64,000 nt of DNA from assembly GCF_019623905.1 (NCBI RefSeq), contig NZ_CP069370.1, positions 4,079,001-4,143,000 of the forward strand, given 5' to 3'. Each line of letters opens with the position of its first letter. Positions within the stretch are counted from its first letter, which is position 1. This stretch comes from Neotabrizicola shimadae. Lineage in GTDB: Bacteria > Pseudomonadota > Alphaproteobacteria > Rhodobacterales > Rhodobacteraceae. This document shows positions 16,826-25,662 of this stretch, in pieces. The notes beneath the pieces were generated by a model. The model was given only the letters and a program-made list of their open reading frames with translations, ran no database searches and had not been told where the DNA came from. The position numbers were made by a program, and so were the translations under genes.

Positions 16826-18556
16826 TCATTCCTCGAACGGATCCCATTCGTCCTCGACCTCGGGCAATGCCTCGGCTGCGGCTTCGGCGGCCTGCGCCTC
16901 TGGCGTGCGGATCGCGGCGATGCGGGCACCGGGGAAGGCGGCCAGCGCCGCCTGAACCAGCGGATGCTGCATCGCCTCGGCCTGCGCTGCGGATTCCTCG
17001 GCCTCGCGCTGTTCGCGCAGGGTGGACGCGCCACCGGTGGCGACGACCGAGACGCCCCACCGCGCGCCGGTCCAGACCTGGAGGCGCTGCTGCAGGCGTT
17101 GGGCGAGGTCGGGTGCGGCATTGGGGGCGGGTTCGAACTCGATCCGGCCAGGGGCATAGCGGGCGAGGCGGAGGCCGTCCTCGACATCGGTGAGAAGCTT
17201 CACGTCGCGCTTTTCGCGGATGAGTTCCACCACATCGTCGAAGCGGCCGTAGAGCGCCAGCCCGCCTTCGGCCATGACAGCCGGGGCGGCGGCGGCCATG
17301 GGGCCGCGGGCGTGCGACATGGGCGCCATGCGCATCGGCGAGTGGACGGTGCCCGAGGAGCCGCCGGCGGGAGCGCCGCCGGGCATGGGCGGGCGGGGTT
17401 CGGAGGTCAGCTTGCGGATCAGGGCTTCCGGGTCGGGCAGGTCGGCCACATGGGTCATGCGGATGACGGCCATTTCGGCGGCCATCATGGCATTGGGGGC
17501 GAGCGGCACCTCTTCCAGCGCCTTGATCAGCATCTGCCAGAGCCGCGACAGCACGCGCATCGGCAGGCGGCCGGCCATTTCCAGCCCGCGGGCGCGTTCG
17601 TCGGGAGGGGTGGTCGGGTCGTCGGCGGTGGCGGGCGAGACTTTCAGGACCGACAGCCAATGCGCGATCTCGGCCAGGTCGCGCAGGACGGCGACCGGAT
17701 CGGCGCCGTCGGAATACTGGGCAGAGAGTTCGGACAGGGCGCCAGGAGCGTCGCCTTTCAGGATCATCTCGAACAGGTCCAGCACGCGGCCGCGGTCGGC
17801 GAGGCCCAGCATGGCGCGGACCTGTTCGGCGGTGGTCTCGCCCGCGCCGTGGGCGATGGCCTGATCCAGAAGCGAGGTCGCGTCGCGGGCGGAGCCCTCG
17901 GCGGCGCGGGTGATGAGCGCCAGCGCCTCGTCGGTGATGGAGGCGTTCTCGGCGGTGGCGATGCGGCGCAGGAGGGCGAGCATCGCCTCGGGCTCGATCC
18001 GGCGCAGGTCGAAGCGTTGGCAGCGCGACAGGACGGTGACGGGGATCTTGCGGATTTCGGTGGTCGCGAAGATGAACTTCACATGCGCGGGCGGCTCTTC
18101 CAGCGTCTTCAACAGCGCGTTGAAGGCGCTGGTCGAGAGCATGTGCACTTCGTCGATGATGTAGATCTTGTAGCGGGCGGATGCGGCCCGGTAGTGGACG
18201 CTTTCGATGATCTCGCGGATGTCACCCACGCCGGTGCGGCTAGCGGCGTCCATCTCCATCACGTCGACATGGCGGCCTTCCGCGATGGCGCGGCAGGGGT
18301 CGCATTTGCCGCAGGGGTCGGTTGTCGGCCCGCCGGTGCCATCGGGGCCGATGCAGTTGAGCCCCTTGGCGATGATGCGGGCCGTGGTGGTTTTGCCCGT
18401 ACCGCGGATGCCGGTCATGATGAAGGCATGCGCGATGCGGTCGGCTGCGAAGGCGTTCTTCAGCGTGCGCACCATCGCCTCTTGCCCGACGAGGTCGGCG
18501 AAGGTCTCCGGGCGGTACTTGCGGGCAAGGACGCGGTAGGTGGGGGCTTCGGTCAT
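16826..18556 (-). CDS. dnaX: DNA polymerase III subunit gamma/tau
   Basis: The clamp-loader ATPase and scaffold of the replisome. In 576 residues it has the YRVLARKYRPETFADLVGQE opening, a Walker A GIRGTGKTTTARI at about residues 42-54, and four zinc cysteines around CGKCDPC. A DEVHML Walker B box and an LSRCQRFDLRR sensor follow. The Pro/Ala/Glu-rich C-terminal third is the tau region. The ATG at 18556 gives the expected N terminus. I did not see an evident slippery A-run, so a programmed frameshift to gamma is not supported. It leads the dnaX-ybaB-recR unit. Confidence 0.96.
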   Translation of the reverse strand: MTEAPTYRVLARKYRPETFADLVGQEAMVRTLKNAFAADRIAHAFIMTGIRGTGKTTTARIIAKGLNCIGPDGTGGPTTDPCGKCDPCRAIAEGRHVDVMEMDAASRTGVGDIREIIESVHYRAASARYKIYIIDEVHMLSTSAFNALLKTLEEPPAHVKFIFATTEIRKIPVTVLSRCQRFDLRRIEPEAMLALLRRIATAENASITDEALALITRAAEGSARDATSLLDQAIAHGAGETTAEQVRAMLGLADRGRVLDLFEMILKGDAPGALSELSAQYSDGADPVAVLRDLAEIAHWLSVLKVSPATADDPTTPPDERARGLEMAGRLPMRVLSRLWQMLIKALEEVPLAPNAMMAAEMAVIRMTHVADLPDPEALIRKLTSEPRPPMPGGAPAGGSSGTVHSPMRMAPMSHARGPMAAAAPAVMAEGGLALYGRFDDVVELIREKRDVKLLTDVEDGLRLARYAPGRIEFEPAPNAAPDLAQRLQQRLQVWTGARWGVSVVATGGASTLREQREAEESAAQAEAMQHPLVQAALAAFPGARIAAIRTPEAQAAEAAAEALPEVEDEWDPFEE

Positions 18557-18633
18557 GGCTCCTCGGGCGGCTGCGGGCAGTCTAGACGGGCGGGGCGGGG
18601 ACGGCAACCGGCGCGGTCCCTTGTTTGGGGAAG

Positions 18634-18670
18634 CCCCCCTCCCCGGCCCTCCCCACGAGGGGGAGGGAGG
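18634..18670 (+). repeat. GC-rich REP-like repeat, copy 2
   Basis: Same unit as at 16351, differing only in the inner bases between the C-runs (GGC instead of ATC). It pairs with the inverted copy 43 bases further on, in the dnaX-rsgA gap, to give a REPIN-like arrangement. Confidence 0.7.
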
Positions 18671-18713
18671 GGCCACGTCCTGACCGGCGCGCAGGGGCCG
18701 GCTTTCGGGCGGC

Positions 18714-18751
18714 TCCCCTCCCCCTTGTGGGGAGGGGCTGGGGGAGGGGGG
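18714..18751 (-). repeat. GC-rich REP-like repeat, copy 3 (inverted)
   Basis: The reverse complement matches copies 1 and 2 over nearly all its length (C-runs, then CCCTCCCCAC-AGGGGGAGGG). Together with copy 2 it forms a long imperfect hairpin downstream of rsgA and upstream of dnaX. Confidence 0.65.
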
Positions 18752-18763
18752 CCGAGGGCGCCG

Positions 18764-19801
18764 CTACCAGCGGTTGCGTTCCTCCTTCTGGCGCCCGATG
18801 TCGCGTGTCTTTCGGCCGAAGGCGCGGGATCGCGCCCGTGCTTCGGCCAGCGACATGGCGTTGAAGCGGTCCTCGCGCTTCAGCTTGCGCCAGCGGTTCA
18901 GGCGGGCGGGGTCGAGTGTGCCGTCTTCCACCGCGCGGGCGACGGCGCAGCCGGGCTCGCCTTCGTGGGCGCAATCGGAGAAGCGGCAATCCGCCGCCAG
19001 CGCCTCGATGTCGTCGAAGGTGGCGGCGATGCCTTCGGCGGCGTCGGCCAGTTGCAGCTCACGCATTCCGGGCGTGTCGATCAGCCAGCCGCCGCCGAGG
19101 GTGGGAACAAGCTGGCGCGACGTGGTGGTGTGGCGGCCCTTGTCCTTAAGCTCGGACGTGCCGGCGGTGGCGAGGGCCTGTCCCGTCAGCGTGGCGGCCA
19201 ACGTGGATTTGCCCACGCCGGAGGAGCCGACGAGGCCAAGCGTGTGGCCGCGCCCGCACCAGTCGGCAAGCCTTGCGACTGAAGCCGGGTCGCGGGCATC
19301 GACCGCCAGCACCGGCGCATCGCGGGCGGCGCGCACGGCTTCGTCCAGCCAGGGGGCCGGATCGGCGAGATCGGCCTTGGTCAGCACCACCACGGGCGAG
19401 ATGCCCGCGGACCGGGCCAGTGCCAGGTAACGCTCCAGCCGCGCCGTGGAGTATTCGGCGTTGCAGGAGCTGACGATGGCCAGCCCGTCCAGATTGGCGG
19501 CGATCAGCTGGCGCGTGGCATCCGAGCCGGGGGCGCGGCGGTGCAGGTCGCTGTGCCGGTCAAGCAGCCGGGCGACGCGCGGCACTTCGGCTTCGGCCAG
19601 CACCCAGTCGCCCACCGCGAGATCGGCGGTGGAAAGCGACGCGGGCAGGACCAGCCCCAGGGGGCCGGTTTCGGTGAGCGTCTCGATGCGGTCACGGTGA
19701 ACCGCCGCGACGCGGGCGGGGCGAAGATGCCCGATCTCGGACGGATCGAGCTGTGACAGGAAATGAGCCGACCATCCGAGGCCGGCGAGGGTAAGAGTCA
19801 T
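18764..19801 (-). CDS. rsgA: Ribosome small-subunit-dependent GTPase A
   Basis: A circularly permuted GTPase that helps mature the 30S subunit. In 345 residues an OB-like N-terminal domain is followed by G-motifs in permuted order: VVLTKAD (G4) near 138, GSSGVGKST (G1) near 199, and DTPGMRE (G3) near 241. A zinc-binding C-C-H-C set (CRFSDCAHEGEPGC) and a basic tail close the protein. It is followed by GC-rich repeats and preceded by a possible 12-codon leader. Confidence 0.95.
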   Translation of the reverse strand: MTLTLAGLGWSAHFLSQLDPSEIGHLRPARVAAVHRDRIETLTETGPLGLVLPASLSTADLAVGDWVLAEAEVPRVARLLDRHSDLHRRAPGSDATRQLIAANLDGLAIVSSCNAEYSTARLERYLALARSAGISPVVVLTKADLADPAPWLDEAVRAARDAPVLAVDARDPASVARLADWCGRGHTLGLVGSSGVGKSTLAATLTGQALATAGTSELKDKGRHTTTSRQLVPTLGGGWLIDTPGMRELQLADAAEGIAATFDDIEALAADCRFSDCAHEGEPGCAVARAVEDGTLDPARLNRWRKLKREDRFNAMSLAEARARSRAFGRKTRDIGRQKEERNRW

Positions 19802-19893
19802 CGGGGTTTGAACCTCGCGAAAACCGGAAATCGGGCCTGACCCAAGGGTCGGCCGGCGAATGTCGGTCGGGCGAGGCGGTCAGCCTTCCGGCG

Positions 19894-19932
19894 TCAGACA
19901 GCGCTCGCCCGGAGGAATGCAATCTCTGCCAT
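19894..19932 (-). CDS. Possible 12-residue leader peptide upstream of rsgA
   Basis: An ATG at 19932 follows a near-consensus AAGGAGGA at ideal spacing and opens a 12-codon frame, MAEIAFLRASAV, then TGA. It is in the 208-base gap between macB and rsgA on the rsgA strand. The strong ribosome binding site with such a short frame is the only evidence. It could be a leader peptide or a chance ORF, and I see no obvious attenuator pair. Confidence 0.25.
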   Translation of the reverse strand: MAEIAFLRASAV

Positions 19933-20009
19933 GCTGTCCTCCTTCGCGTTGGGTCCGGGTGCCGGACTTGCCCCGCAAGGATAGGCCCGCGGGGGCCGCC
20001 GCGCAAGGC

Positions 20010-21953
20010 TCACTCGCGGGCGAGCGCCACCACCGGGTCGAGCCGCGAGGCAGAGCGGGCCGGCAGGTAGCCGAACACCACGCCGATGCCCGACGAGGCG
20101 AGGAAGGCGAGCGCCGCCACGACGGGCGAGAAGGTGAAGGGCAGGCGCGGGAAGAAGGCGGTGGCCACCTCGGCCGCGATCATGGCGAGGCCCACGCCCA
20201 GGATGCCGCCGATCAGGCAGACGAGGATCGCCTCGATCAGGAACTGCGCCACGATGTCGGACCGCCGCGCGCCCACCGCCATGCGCACCCCGATCTCGCG
20301 CGTGCGTTCGGTGACCGAGACCAGCATGATGTTCATCACGCCGATGCCGCCCACGACCAGCGAGATCACCGCGATGGCGGCGACCAGCAGGGTCAGCGTC
20401 TGCGTGGTGCTCTGAATCGTGCCGCGGATGGTGTCGGAGTTCGTCAGGAAGAAATCGCGCTTGCCGTGGCGGGCCAGCATGAAATCTGTGATGAGCCCTT
20501 CGGCGGTGGACATCTTGTATTCGTCGGCGATGCGGACAGAGATGCTGTCCAGCCGTTCCTTGCCGGTGAAGCGGGCGCCCACCGTGCTGTAAGGTGTGTA
20601 GATGCGCAGCGTCGAAGGGCCGAAGCTGGCGCCGGCCGAGCGCACGACGCCGATGATCTTCAGCGGCACGCCGCCGGCAAGCACGGTGCGGCCGACCGGG
20701 TCACTTCCATCGGGGAAGAGCGTCTGAGCGGTGTCGGCGGCCAGCACGGCCACCTGCGCGCGGCTGTCCACCGCGTCCTGGCCGAAGGTGCTGCCTGCGG
20801 TGACTGTGAAGGCGCCCACGTTGAAGTAGCCCGCGCCGACGCCGCGCACCTGCGCCGAGGTCGAGATGTTGCCGCGAACCACCGTGACATTGGTGGCGGC
20901 CTCGGGCGAGACCGAGACAGCCCAGGGCTGGCCCGCCAGCGCCGTGGCATCGGCGGGCACCAGCGTTTCGATCGCATTGGCGCGGCGGTCGCCGAAGCCC
21001 GAGCCGGGGCGGATATCGATGGTCGAGGTGCCGATGGCCGAGATGTCGGCCAGAACCTTCTGCTGGCTGCCGGTGCCAAGCGCCACCACGGCCACCACCG
21101 AGGCGATGCCGATGATGATGCCCAACATCGTCAGGAAGGTGCGCAGCCGGTGCGCGCCCATGGCCTTGAGTGCCATCGACAGCGCCTCGCGCAGGCGGTC
21201 GATCAGGGCGAAGGGGCCGCCGCGCGGTTCTGCCGGGCGGTCCAGCCGGGCCTTGGCCGGGGTTTCGGCATTGCGCCGGTCGGCCACAATGCGGCCATCG
21301 CGGATTTCCACCACGCGGTCGGCCGAGGCGGCGATGGCCGGGTCATGCGTGACCAAGATGATGGTATGGCCCTGGCGGTTCAGGTCGCGCAGCAGGGCCA
21401 TCAGGTCGGCGCCGGATTTGGAATCCAGCGCGCCGGTGGGTTCGTCGGCCAGGATCACCTCGCCGCCGTTCATCAGCGCCCGCGCGACCGAGACGCGCTG
21501 CTGCTGGCCGCCCGAGAGTTCCGAGGGCCGGTGGTCGGACCGTTCGGCCAGGCCGAGCCTTGCCAGCAGGTCCCGTGCGCGGTGCCGCCGTTCGCTGCGC
21601 GCCGCTCCTGCGTAGACGGCGGGGATTTCCACGTTCCCGGTGGCGTCCAGGTCGGGCAGCAGCTGATACCGCTGGAAGATGAAGCCGAAATGCGCGCGGC
21701 GAAGGCGAGCGCGGGCGTTTTCGTCCATCGCGCCGACGTCCTGGCCGGCAAAGCGGAACGAGCCCGAGGTCGGCCGGTCCAGGCAGCCGATCACGTTCAT
21801 CAGCGTGGACTTGCCCGAACCGGAGGCGCCGACGATGGCCACCATCTCGCCGGGGAAGATGTCCAGATCGACATCGGCCAGCACCGTCGTGGTCTGGTCG
21901 CCCGCCACGAAGCTGCGGGTGATGCCGCGCAGCGAGATCAGCGGCTCGGCCAT
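20010..21953 (-). CDS. macB: MacB-type ABC transporter (fused ATPase and permease)
   Basis: A 647-residue tripartite-efflux ABC protein. The N-terminal ATPase has GASGSGKST (about 43-51), LSGGQQQRVSVARAL and VILADEPTG. One transmembrane helix near 275, a periplasmic domain and three C-terminal helices complete the MacB layout. It works with a periplasmic adaptor (the next gene upstream, two bases apart) and an outer-membrane channel, which is not in the window. Substrates of the family include macrolides, peptides and lipoproteins; the specific one here is unknown. Confidence 0.9.
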   Translation of the reverse strand: MAEPLISLRGITRSFVAGDQTTTVLADVDLDIFPGEMVAIVGASGSGKSTLMNVIGCLDRPTSGSFRFAGQDVGAMDENARARLRRAHFGFIFQRYQLLPDLDATGNVEIPAVYAGAARSERRHRARDLLARLGLAERSDHRPSELSGGQQQRVSVARALMNGGEVILADEPTGALDSKSGADLMALLRDLNRQGHTIILVTHDPAIAASADRVVEIRDGRIVADRRNAETPAKARLDRPAEPRGGPFALIDRLREALSMALKAMGAHRLRTFLTMLGIIIGIASVVAVVALGTGSQQKVLADISAIGTSTIDIRPGSGFGDRRANAIETLVPADATALAGQPWAVSVSPEAATNVTVVRGNISTSAQVRGVGAGYFNVGAFTVTAGSTFGQDAVDSRAQVAVLAADTAQTLFPDGSDPVGRTVLAGGVPLKIIGVVRSAGASFGPSTLRIYTPYSTVGARFTGKERLDSISVRIADEYKMSTAEGLITDFMLARHGKRDFFLTNSDTIRGTIQSTTQTLTLLVAAIAVISLVVGGIGVMNIMLVSVTERTREIGVRMAVGARRSDIVAQFLIEAILVCLIGGILGVGLAMIAAEVATAFFPRLPFTFSPVVAALAFLASSGIGVVFGYLPARSASRLDPVVALARE

Positions 21954-21955
21954 CG

Positions 21956-23128
21956 TCAGAACCCCGGCAGCCCCGGCGGGCGCCGCATCTGCGCCACCGC
22001 CGATTGGCCCGAGGTGCGGTCGGAGACCACGAGGTCGCCCTCGTTCAGGCCCGAGGTGATCTCGGTGCGCAGGTCGTCGGCGATGCCTGCAGTGACCTTG
22101 CGCGTCTCGCGAGTCTGGCTGGCGGGGTTCCAGACCTCGACCTCATAGCTGCCATCCTCGCCCGGGTTGCCCAGCACCGAGGTCAGCACGCGCAAGACGT
22201 CGTCGGCGCGGGTGATCGAGATGGTCACCTCGGCCGTCATGCCGATGCGCATCAGCCCCTCGGGATTGTCTGCCTCGAAGCGGGCGCGGTAGTAGATCGC
22301 CTTGTCGTTGTCGATTTCGTCGCTGTCGGCGATGGAGGCCGGGGCTGGTTCTATGGAGTCCACGGTCGCCTGAAGCGGGTGTTCCGGCGCGCCCAGAAGG
22401 GTGAAGCGGGCGGCCTGGCCGGGGGCGACGCGGACCACATCGGCTTCGCTGACATCGGCCTTGATGACCACCCGGTCCAGCGCCGCGATCTTCACGATCA
22501 CGGGCGCCTGCTGCGAGGAAACGACGGTCTGGCCTTCGTTGGTGACGACGGCCACGACCGTTCCGGTGGCGGGCGAGGTGATGCGGGTGCGGTCCAGGTC
22601 AAGCTGGGCTGCGGCCAGCTCGACCTCGGCCATGCGGCGGGCGGCCTGAAGCGCGGCGACCTCGGCCTTGGCCAGCTTTACGGTAGCCCGGGCGGCATCC
22701 AGTTCCTCGGTTGTGGCAAAGGATTTTTCGGCCAGCCGTTCCTTGCGGGTGAGGGAGATTTCGGCCTCGTCCAGCGAGGCCTGCTTGGCCGCAATCTGGG
22801 CATCCACCTGGGCGAGCGCCGCCTCGGCGCGGGCGACGGCGTTTTCCTGATCCAGCGAGTCGATCTGGGCGATCAGATCGCCGGTCTTGACCTTGTCACC
22901 GACCGCGACGGTCAATTCCTCGATCCGGCCCGACACCTGCGCGCCGACAGAGACGAGTTTCATCGCCTCGACCGCGCCGGTGGCCAGCACCGTCTGTTCG
23001 ACCGTTCCACGGTCGACTGCCACGGTCGGCGGGGCGGTGACCTTTGTTTCCTCGGCCTGGGTATAGTACCAGCCGCCGCCTGCCAGGGCGGCGACAAGGA
23101 CCGGGATCACCAGATATCTGCGCTTCAT
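21956..23128 (-). CDS. macA: MacA-type periplasmic adaptor (membrane fusion protein)
   Basis: A 390-residue adaptor with an N-terminal membrane anchor (MKRRYLVIPVLVAALAGGG), a lipoyl-like half (ATGAVEAMKLVSVGAQVSG), a long alpha-hairpin from about 85 to 190 with many Ala/Leu/Lys heptads, and a beta-barrel/MP region. It stabilises the MacB ATPase and links it to an outer-membrane duct. The ATG at 23128 follows GAGGGGT; the longer frame upstream has no signal-like start. It forms a two-gene operon with macB. Confidence 0.87.
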   Translation of the reverse strand: MKRRYLVIPVLVAALAGGGWYYTQAEETKVTAPPTVAVDRGTVEQTVLATGAVEAMKLVSVGAQVSGRIEELTVAVGDKVKTGDLIAQIDSLDQENAVARAEAALAQVDAQIAAKQASLDEAEISLTRKERLAEKSFATTEELDAARATVKLAKAEVAALQAARRMAEVELAAAQLDLDRTRITSPATGTVVAVVTNEGQTVVSSQQAPVIVKIAALDRVVIKADVSEADVVRVAPGQAARFTLLGAPEHPLQATVDSIEPAPASIADSDEIDNDKAIYYRARFEADNPEGLMRIGMTAEVTISITRADDVLRVLTSVLGNPGEDGSYEVEVWNPASQTRETRKVTAGIADDLRTEITSGLNEGDLVVSDRTSGQSAVAQMRRPPGLPGF

Positions 23129-23286
23129 CGACCCCTCGTCCGTTCGGTCCTGCACCGGTTGAACGCCGGACACGCGCCGTTCCGTCGCCAATCTGGTCCT
23201 GTCTGGCGCGATGAAAAGCAAGACCAGGCAGTATGGCCGGTCACCTTTTTGCGAGTTCGGGACCTAGGCCCCGTTGATGGGGGAGG

Positions 23287-23385
23287 GTGAGAGGCTGGAC
23301 AACGACCCAAGCGGGGCTCGTTACGGCTGCTTCCTTCCGGACCTGACCGGGTTGGCGAGGTGCCTGCCCGCGCCAACCTCTCATG
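23287..23385 (-). ncRNA. ffs: Signal recognition particle RNA (4.5S type)
   Basis: Read on the minus strand, the segment contains GGTCAGGTCCGGAAGGAAGC, the invariant SRP RNA tetraloop and symmetric-loop domain. It is enclosed by a long imperfect stem whose ends are GAGAGGTTGG and CCAGCCTCTC. Total length is about 98 bases, as in small bacterial SRP RNAs. It binds Ffh to target membrane proteins. Exact ends are estimated from the terminal stem. It lies between the divergent macA and metallopeptidase genes. Confidence 0.95.
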
Positions 23386-23452
23386 GCGGCATATAGCGCC
23401 GCTCCCCGCGCCTTGCAAGGCTTGGCGGCAGGGGGCTATGCTTGCGGGGCTC

Positions 23453-24142
23453 ATGCCCACCTTGCCCGGTTCCCCCCCCGTCGAGATCGTGCTGCGCCGC
23501 TCGGCGCGGGCGCGGCGATTCACGCTTAGGGTTTCCCGGATGGACGGACGGGTGACGCTGTCGATCCCGGTCCGGGCGCGCGAGGCCGAGGCCATGGCCT
23601 TCCTGCGCGCCCAGGAGGACTGGCTGCGGCGCATGCTGGCCGAGATGCCGGCGGGCGGGCAGGTGGTGGCGCCGGGGGCGCGGCTGCCGGTGGAGGGGGT
23701 GGAGTTGGAGCTTGTGCCCGCGGCGGGCCGGCAGATCCGGGTGGAGGGCGGGGCCCTTCTGGTGCCGGGCGATCCGGCGCAGATGCCGGTGCGGGTGCAG
23801 GCCTGGCTGAAGGCCAGGGCGCGCGACCGGCTGGTCGCGGCGACCGACGCACATGCCGCCGCGCTTGGGCGCCGGGTCAGCCGGGTGACGCTGAGGGACA
23901 CGCGGTCGCGGTGGGGGTCCTGCGCGGCCTCGGGGGCGATCATGTATTCGTGGCGGCTGATCATGGCGCCGCCAGCGGTGCTGGACTATGTGGCCGCGCA
24001 TGAGGTGGCGCATCTGGTGGAGATGAACCACTCCGATGCCTTCTGGGCCGTGGTGAGCCGGCTGTGTCCCGACTGGCGGGTCCACCGGGGCTGGTTGCGG
24101 AGTGAGGGGCAGGCGTTGCAGGGCTGGCGGTTCGGGGAATGA
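23453..24142 (+). CDS. YgjP-like M48-family zinc metallopeptidase
   Basis: A 229-residue protein with the [20 protein letters not shown]-terminal block, a TRSRWGSC motif near residue 150 and the zinc site AAHEVAHLVEMNHSDAFW, typical of the DUF45/YgjP group. The function of the family is not well defined, and it is cytoplasmic by sequence. An ATG at 23438 with a better purine-rich site is an alternative start. The next gene starts five bases after its stop, so it may be co-transcribed with the GntR regulator. Confidence 0.85.
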   Translation: MPTLPGSPPVEIVLRRSARARRFTLRVSRMDGRVTLSIPVRAREAEAMAFLRAQEDWLRRMLAEMPAGGQVVAPGARLPVEGVELELVPAAGRQIRVEGGALLVPGDPAQMPVRVQAWLKARARDRLVAATDAHAAALGRRVSRVTLRDTRSRWGSCAASGAIMYSWRLIMAPPAVLDYVAAHEVAHLVEMNHSDAFWAVVSRLCPDWRVHRGWLRSEGQALQGWRFGE

Positions 24143-24146
24143 GGCC

Positions 24147-24797
24147 ATGACCGGCACGACGCGCCCCGCCGACCTGACCGCCGCCGCCCATGAACGGGTC
24201 TACCGGGTGCTGCGCCAGCAGGTGATGCACGGGGAGCTGGCGCCGGGGCACCACCTGACGCTGCGGGGGATCGGGGCGAGCTTTGGCGTGTCGATGACCC
24301 CCGCGCGCGAGGCGGTGCGGCGGCTGGTGGCGGAGGGGGCGCTGACGCTGTCCTCTTCGGGCCGCATCTCCACGCCGGAGCTTTCGCCTGAAAGGATCGA
24401 GGAACTGGCGGCGATCCGGGCGCTGCTGGAGCCCGAGATGGCCGCCCGCGCCCTCCCGCGCGCCCACTTTGCCCTGATCGACCGGCTGGCCGCGATCAAT
24501 GCCGCCAATGCCGAGGCGGTGCTGAAGCAGGATGCGGTGGCCTATGTCCGGACCAACCTGGAGTTCCACCGGACCCTGTACCTGCGGGCCCAGACCCCGG
24601 CGATGCTGGCCCTTTGCGAGACGGTCTGGCTTCAGCTGGGGCCGACCATGCGGTCGCTGTACCAGAGGCTGCGGCGGAGGGAGCCGCCCCACCACCACCG
24701 GATCATCCTGGCCGCGCTTCGGGCCGGGGACGAGCCGGGGCTGCGGCTGGCGGTCCGGACCGATGTGACCCAGGGGCTGAAGCACCTGGCGGGCTGA
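24147..24797 (+). CDS. GntR-family transcriptional regulator (FCD type)
   Basis: A 216-residue regulator. The N-terminal winged helix (residues 10-75) includes LRGIGASFGVSMTPAREAVRRLVAEGAL, the GntR recognition unit. The C-terminal all-helical FCD domain has the metal/ligand-binding pattern around EFHRTLY and HHHRIILAAL. The start follows GAGG. The effector and target genes are not evident. It is followed four bases later by repeat copy B. Whether it could be the GntR protein that recognises the TCA-gene palindromes cannot be told from sequence. Confidence 0.9.
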   Translation: MTGTTRPADLTAAAHERVYRVLRQQVMHGELAPGHHLTLRGIGASFGVSMTPAREAVRRLVAEGALTLSSSGRISTPELSPERIEELAAIRALLEPEMAARALPRAHFALIDRLAAINAANAEAVLKQDAVAYVRTNLEFHRTLYLRAQTPAMLALCETVWLQLGPTMRSLYQRLRRREPPHHHRIILAALRAGDEPGLRLAVRTDVTQGLKHLAG

Positions 24798-24800
24798 GGC

Positions 24801-24882
24801 GTCCGAGCTCGGACGCTGAGGCGGATACAGCAATATCAGTTGGTTACGGTCGCGAATTAACTTGGACTTAAGGAATCCGTCC
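24801..24882 (+). repeat. 82-bp intergenic repeat element, copy B
   Basis: Same layout as copy A: GTCCGAGCTCGGAC at the left end, ATCAGTTGGTTAC at about offset 35, and AATTAACTTGGACTTAA at offset 54, then a closing GTCC. TTAA-CTTGGAC-TTAA at 24857-24871 is an exact CtrA-type spacing. It begins four bases after the GntR stop codon. Confidence 0.85.
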
Positions 24883-25055
24883 AGGTCTGCCCTTGAACGG
24901 CGGGCGGAGTTTGCACGGATCGGAGGCGGCCAGCGCGGGCTGCGCGCCGACTTGTCCCGGGTGCAACTGGCCGGAGCGCCTGTCGTGCGCTATCGTCCCG
25001 GAAGCGCGTACGATCCTGCCGGGGAGCGGCGATACGCGAAGGGGAGGCTGGACGA

Positions 25056-25556
25056 ATGACGACGCAGAAGCCCGGCACATCTGCCCTGGATAGCCGCGTC
25101 GCAGGGCTCGTCGAGGGGTTCGGGCGGGACTATCCGACCTATCAATACGCGTTCGTGAACTTCCTGGTCGATCACCTGTCCGACCTGAGCCGCAGCTATG
25201 GCGGGGATTTCCAGCAGATCCTCATCCTGGCGATCATCGGGCAAAGGCGGATGAACCTTCGGCGCCGCGTCGATATGGCCGACCTGCCGGGACCGGAGGC
25301 GATGGCGATCTCGGCCTCGCGACTGGCGGACGTGACGGGAATCCCGCGAGAGACCGTGCGGCGCAAGCTCGAGTCGCTGCGGCAAAAGGGCTGGGTGGTG
25401 CAGGGGCCAGACGGGGGCTGGTCGCTTGCCGAGGACCCGGATGGCCGGGACCTTCCCGTGCGCCGGGATCACGCCGAATTCGACCAGCGCGCCCGCCTGC
25501 GCATCGCCCGTCTTGTCGCGATGCTGGAGACCTTCGGGCGCGCGCCGGAGGACTGA
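25056..25556 (+). CDS. Winged-helix DNA-binding protein, Crp-like HTH without effector domain
   Basis: A 166-residue protein. The C-terminal half carries a helix-turn-helix, SASRLADVTGIPRETVRRKLESLRQKGWV (residues of about 86-114), similar to Crp/MarR-type winged helices. The N-terminal helical part (FGRDYPTYQYAFVNFLVDHLSD) probably mediates dimerisation. No nucleotide-binding domain is present. The ATG at 25056 follows GGGGAGG. It is transcribed away from repeat B, which lies about 170 bases upstream and could include part of its control region. Targets are unknown. Confidence 0.75.
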   Translation: MTTQKPGTSALDSRVAGLVEGFGRDYPTYQYAFVNFLVDHLSDLSRSYGGDFQQILILAIIGQRRMNLRRRVDMADLPGPEAMAISASRLADVTGIPRETVRRKLESLRQKGWVVQGPDGGWSLAEDPDGRDLPVRRDHAEFDQRARLRIARLVAMLETFGRAPED

Positions 25557-25662
25557 ACCCAACCCGCGCCCGGAGACTGCCCATTTCGGGCAGGTGGTTT
25601 CTTGCCGCGTCCCGCACCTGCCGTAGCTACTGGCGCAGTTCAGGATGCGAGGGAGACGCGCG

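Noticed and set aside
24147-24797. Calling the GntR gene AkgR.
   Set aside because: It is far from the suc and sdh genes and no diagnostic feature distinguishes it from other FCD-type GntR proteins.
24857-25059. A 65-codon frame leading into the winged-helix gene.
   Set aside because: It starts inside repeat B, has no ribosome site, and shows no coding pattern that I recognise.
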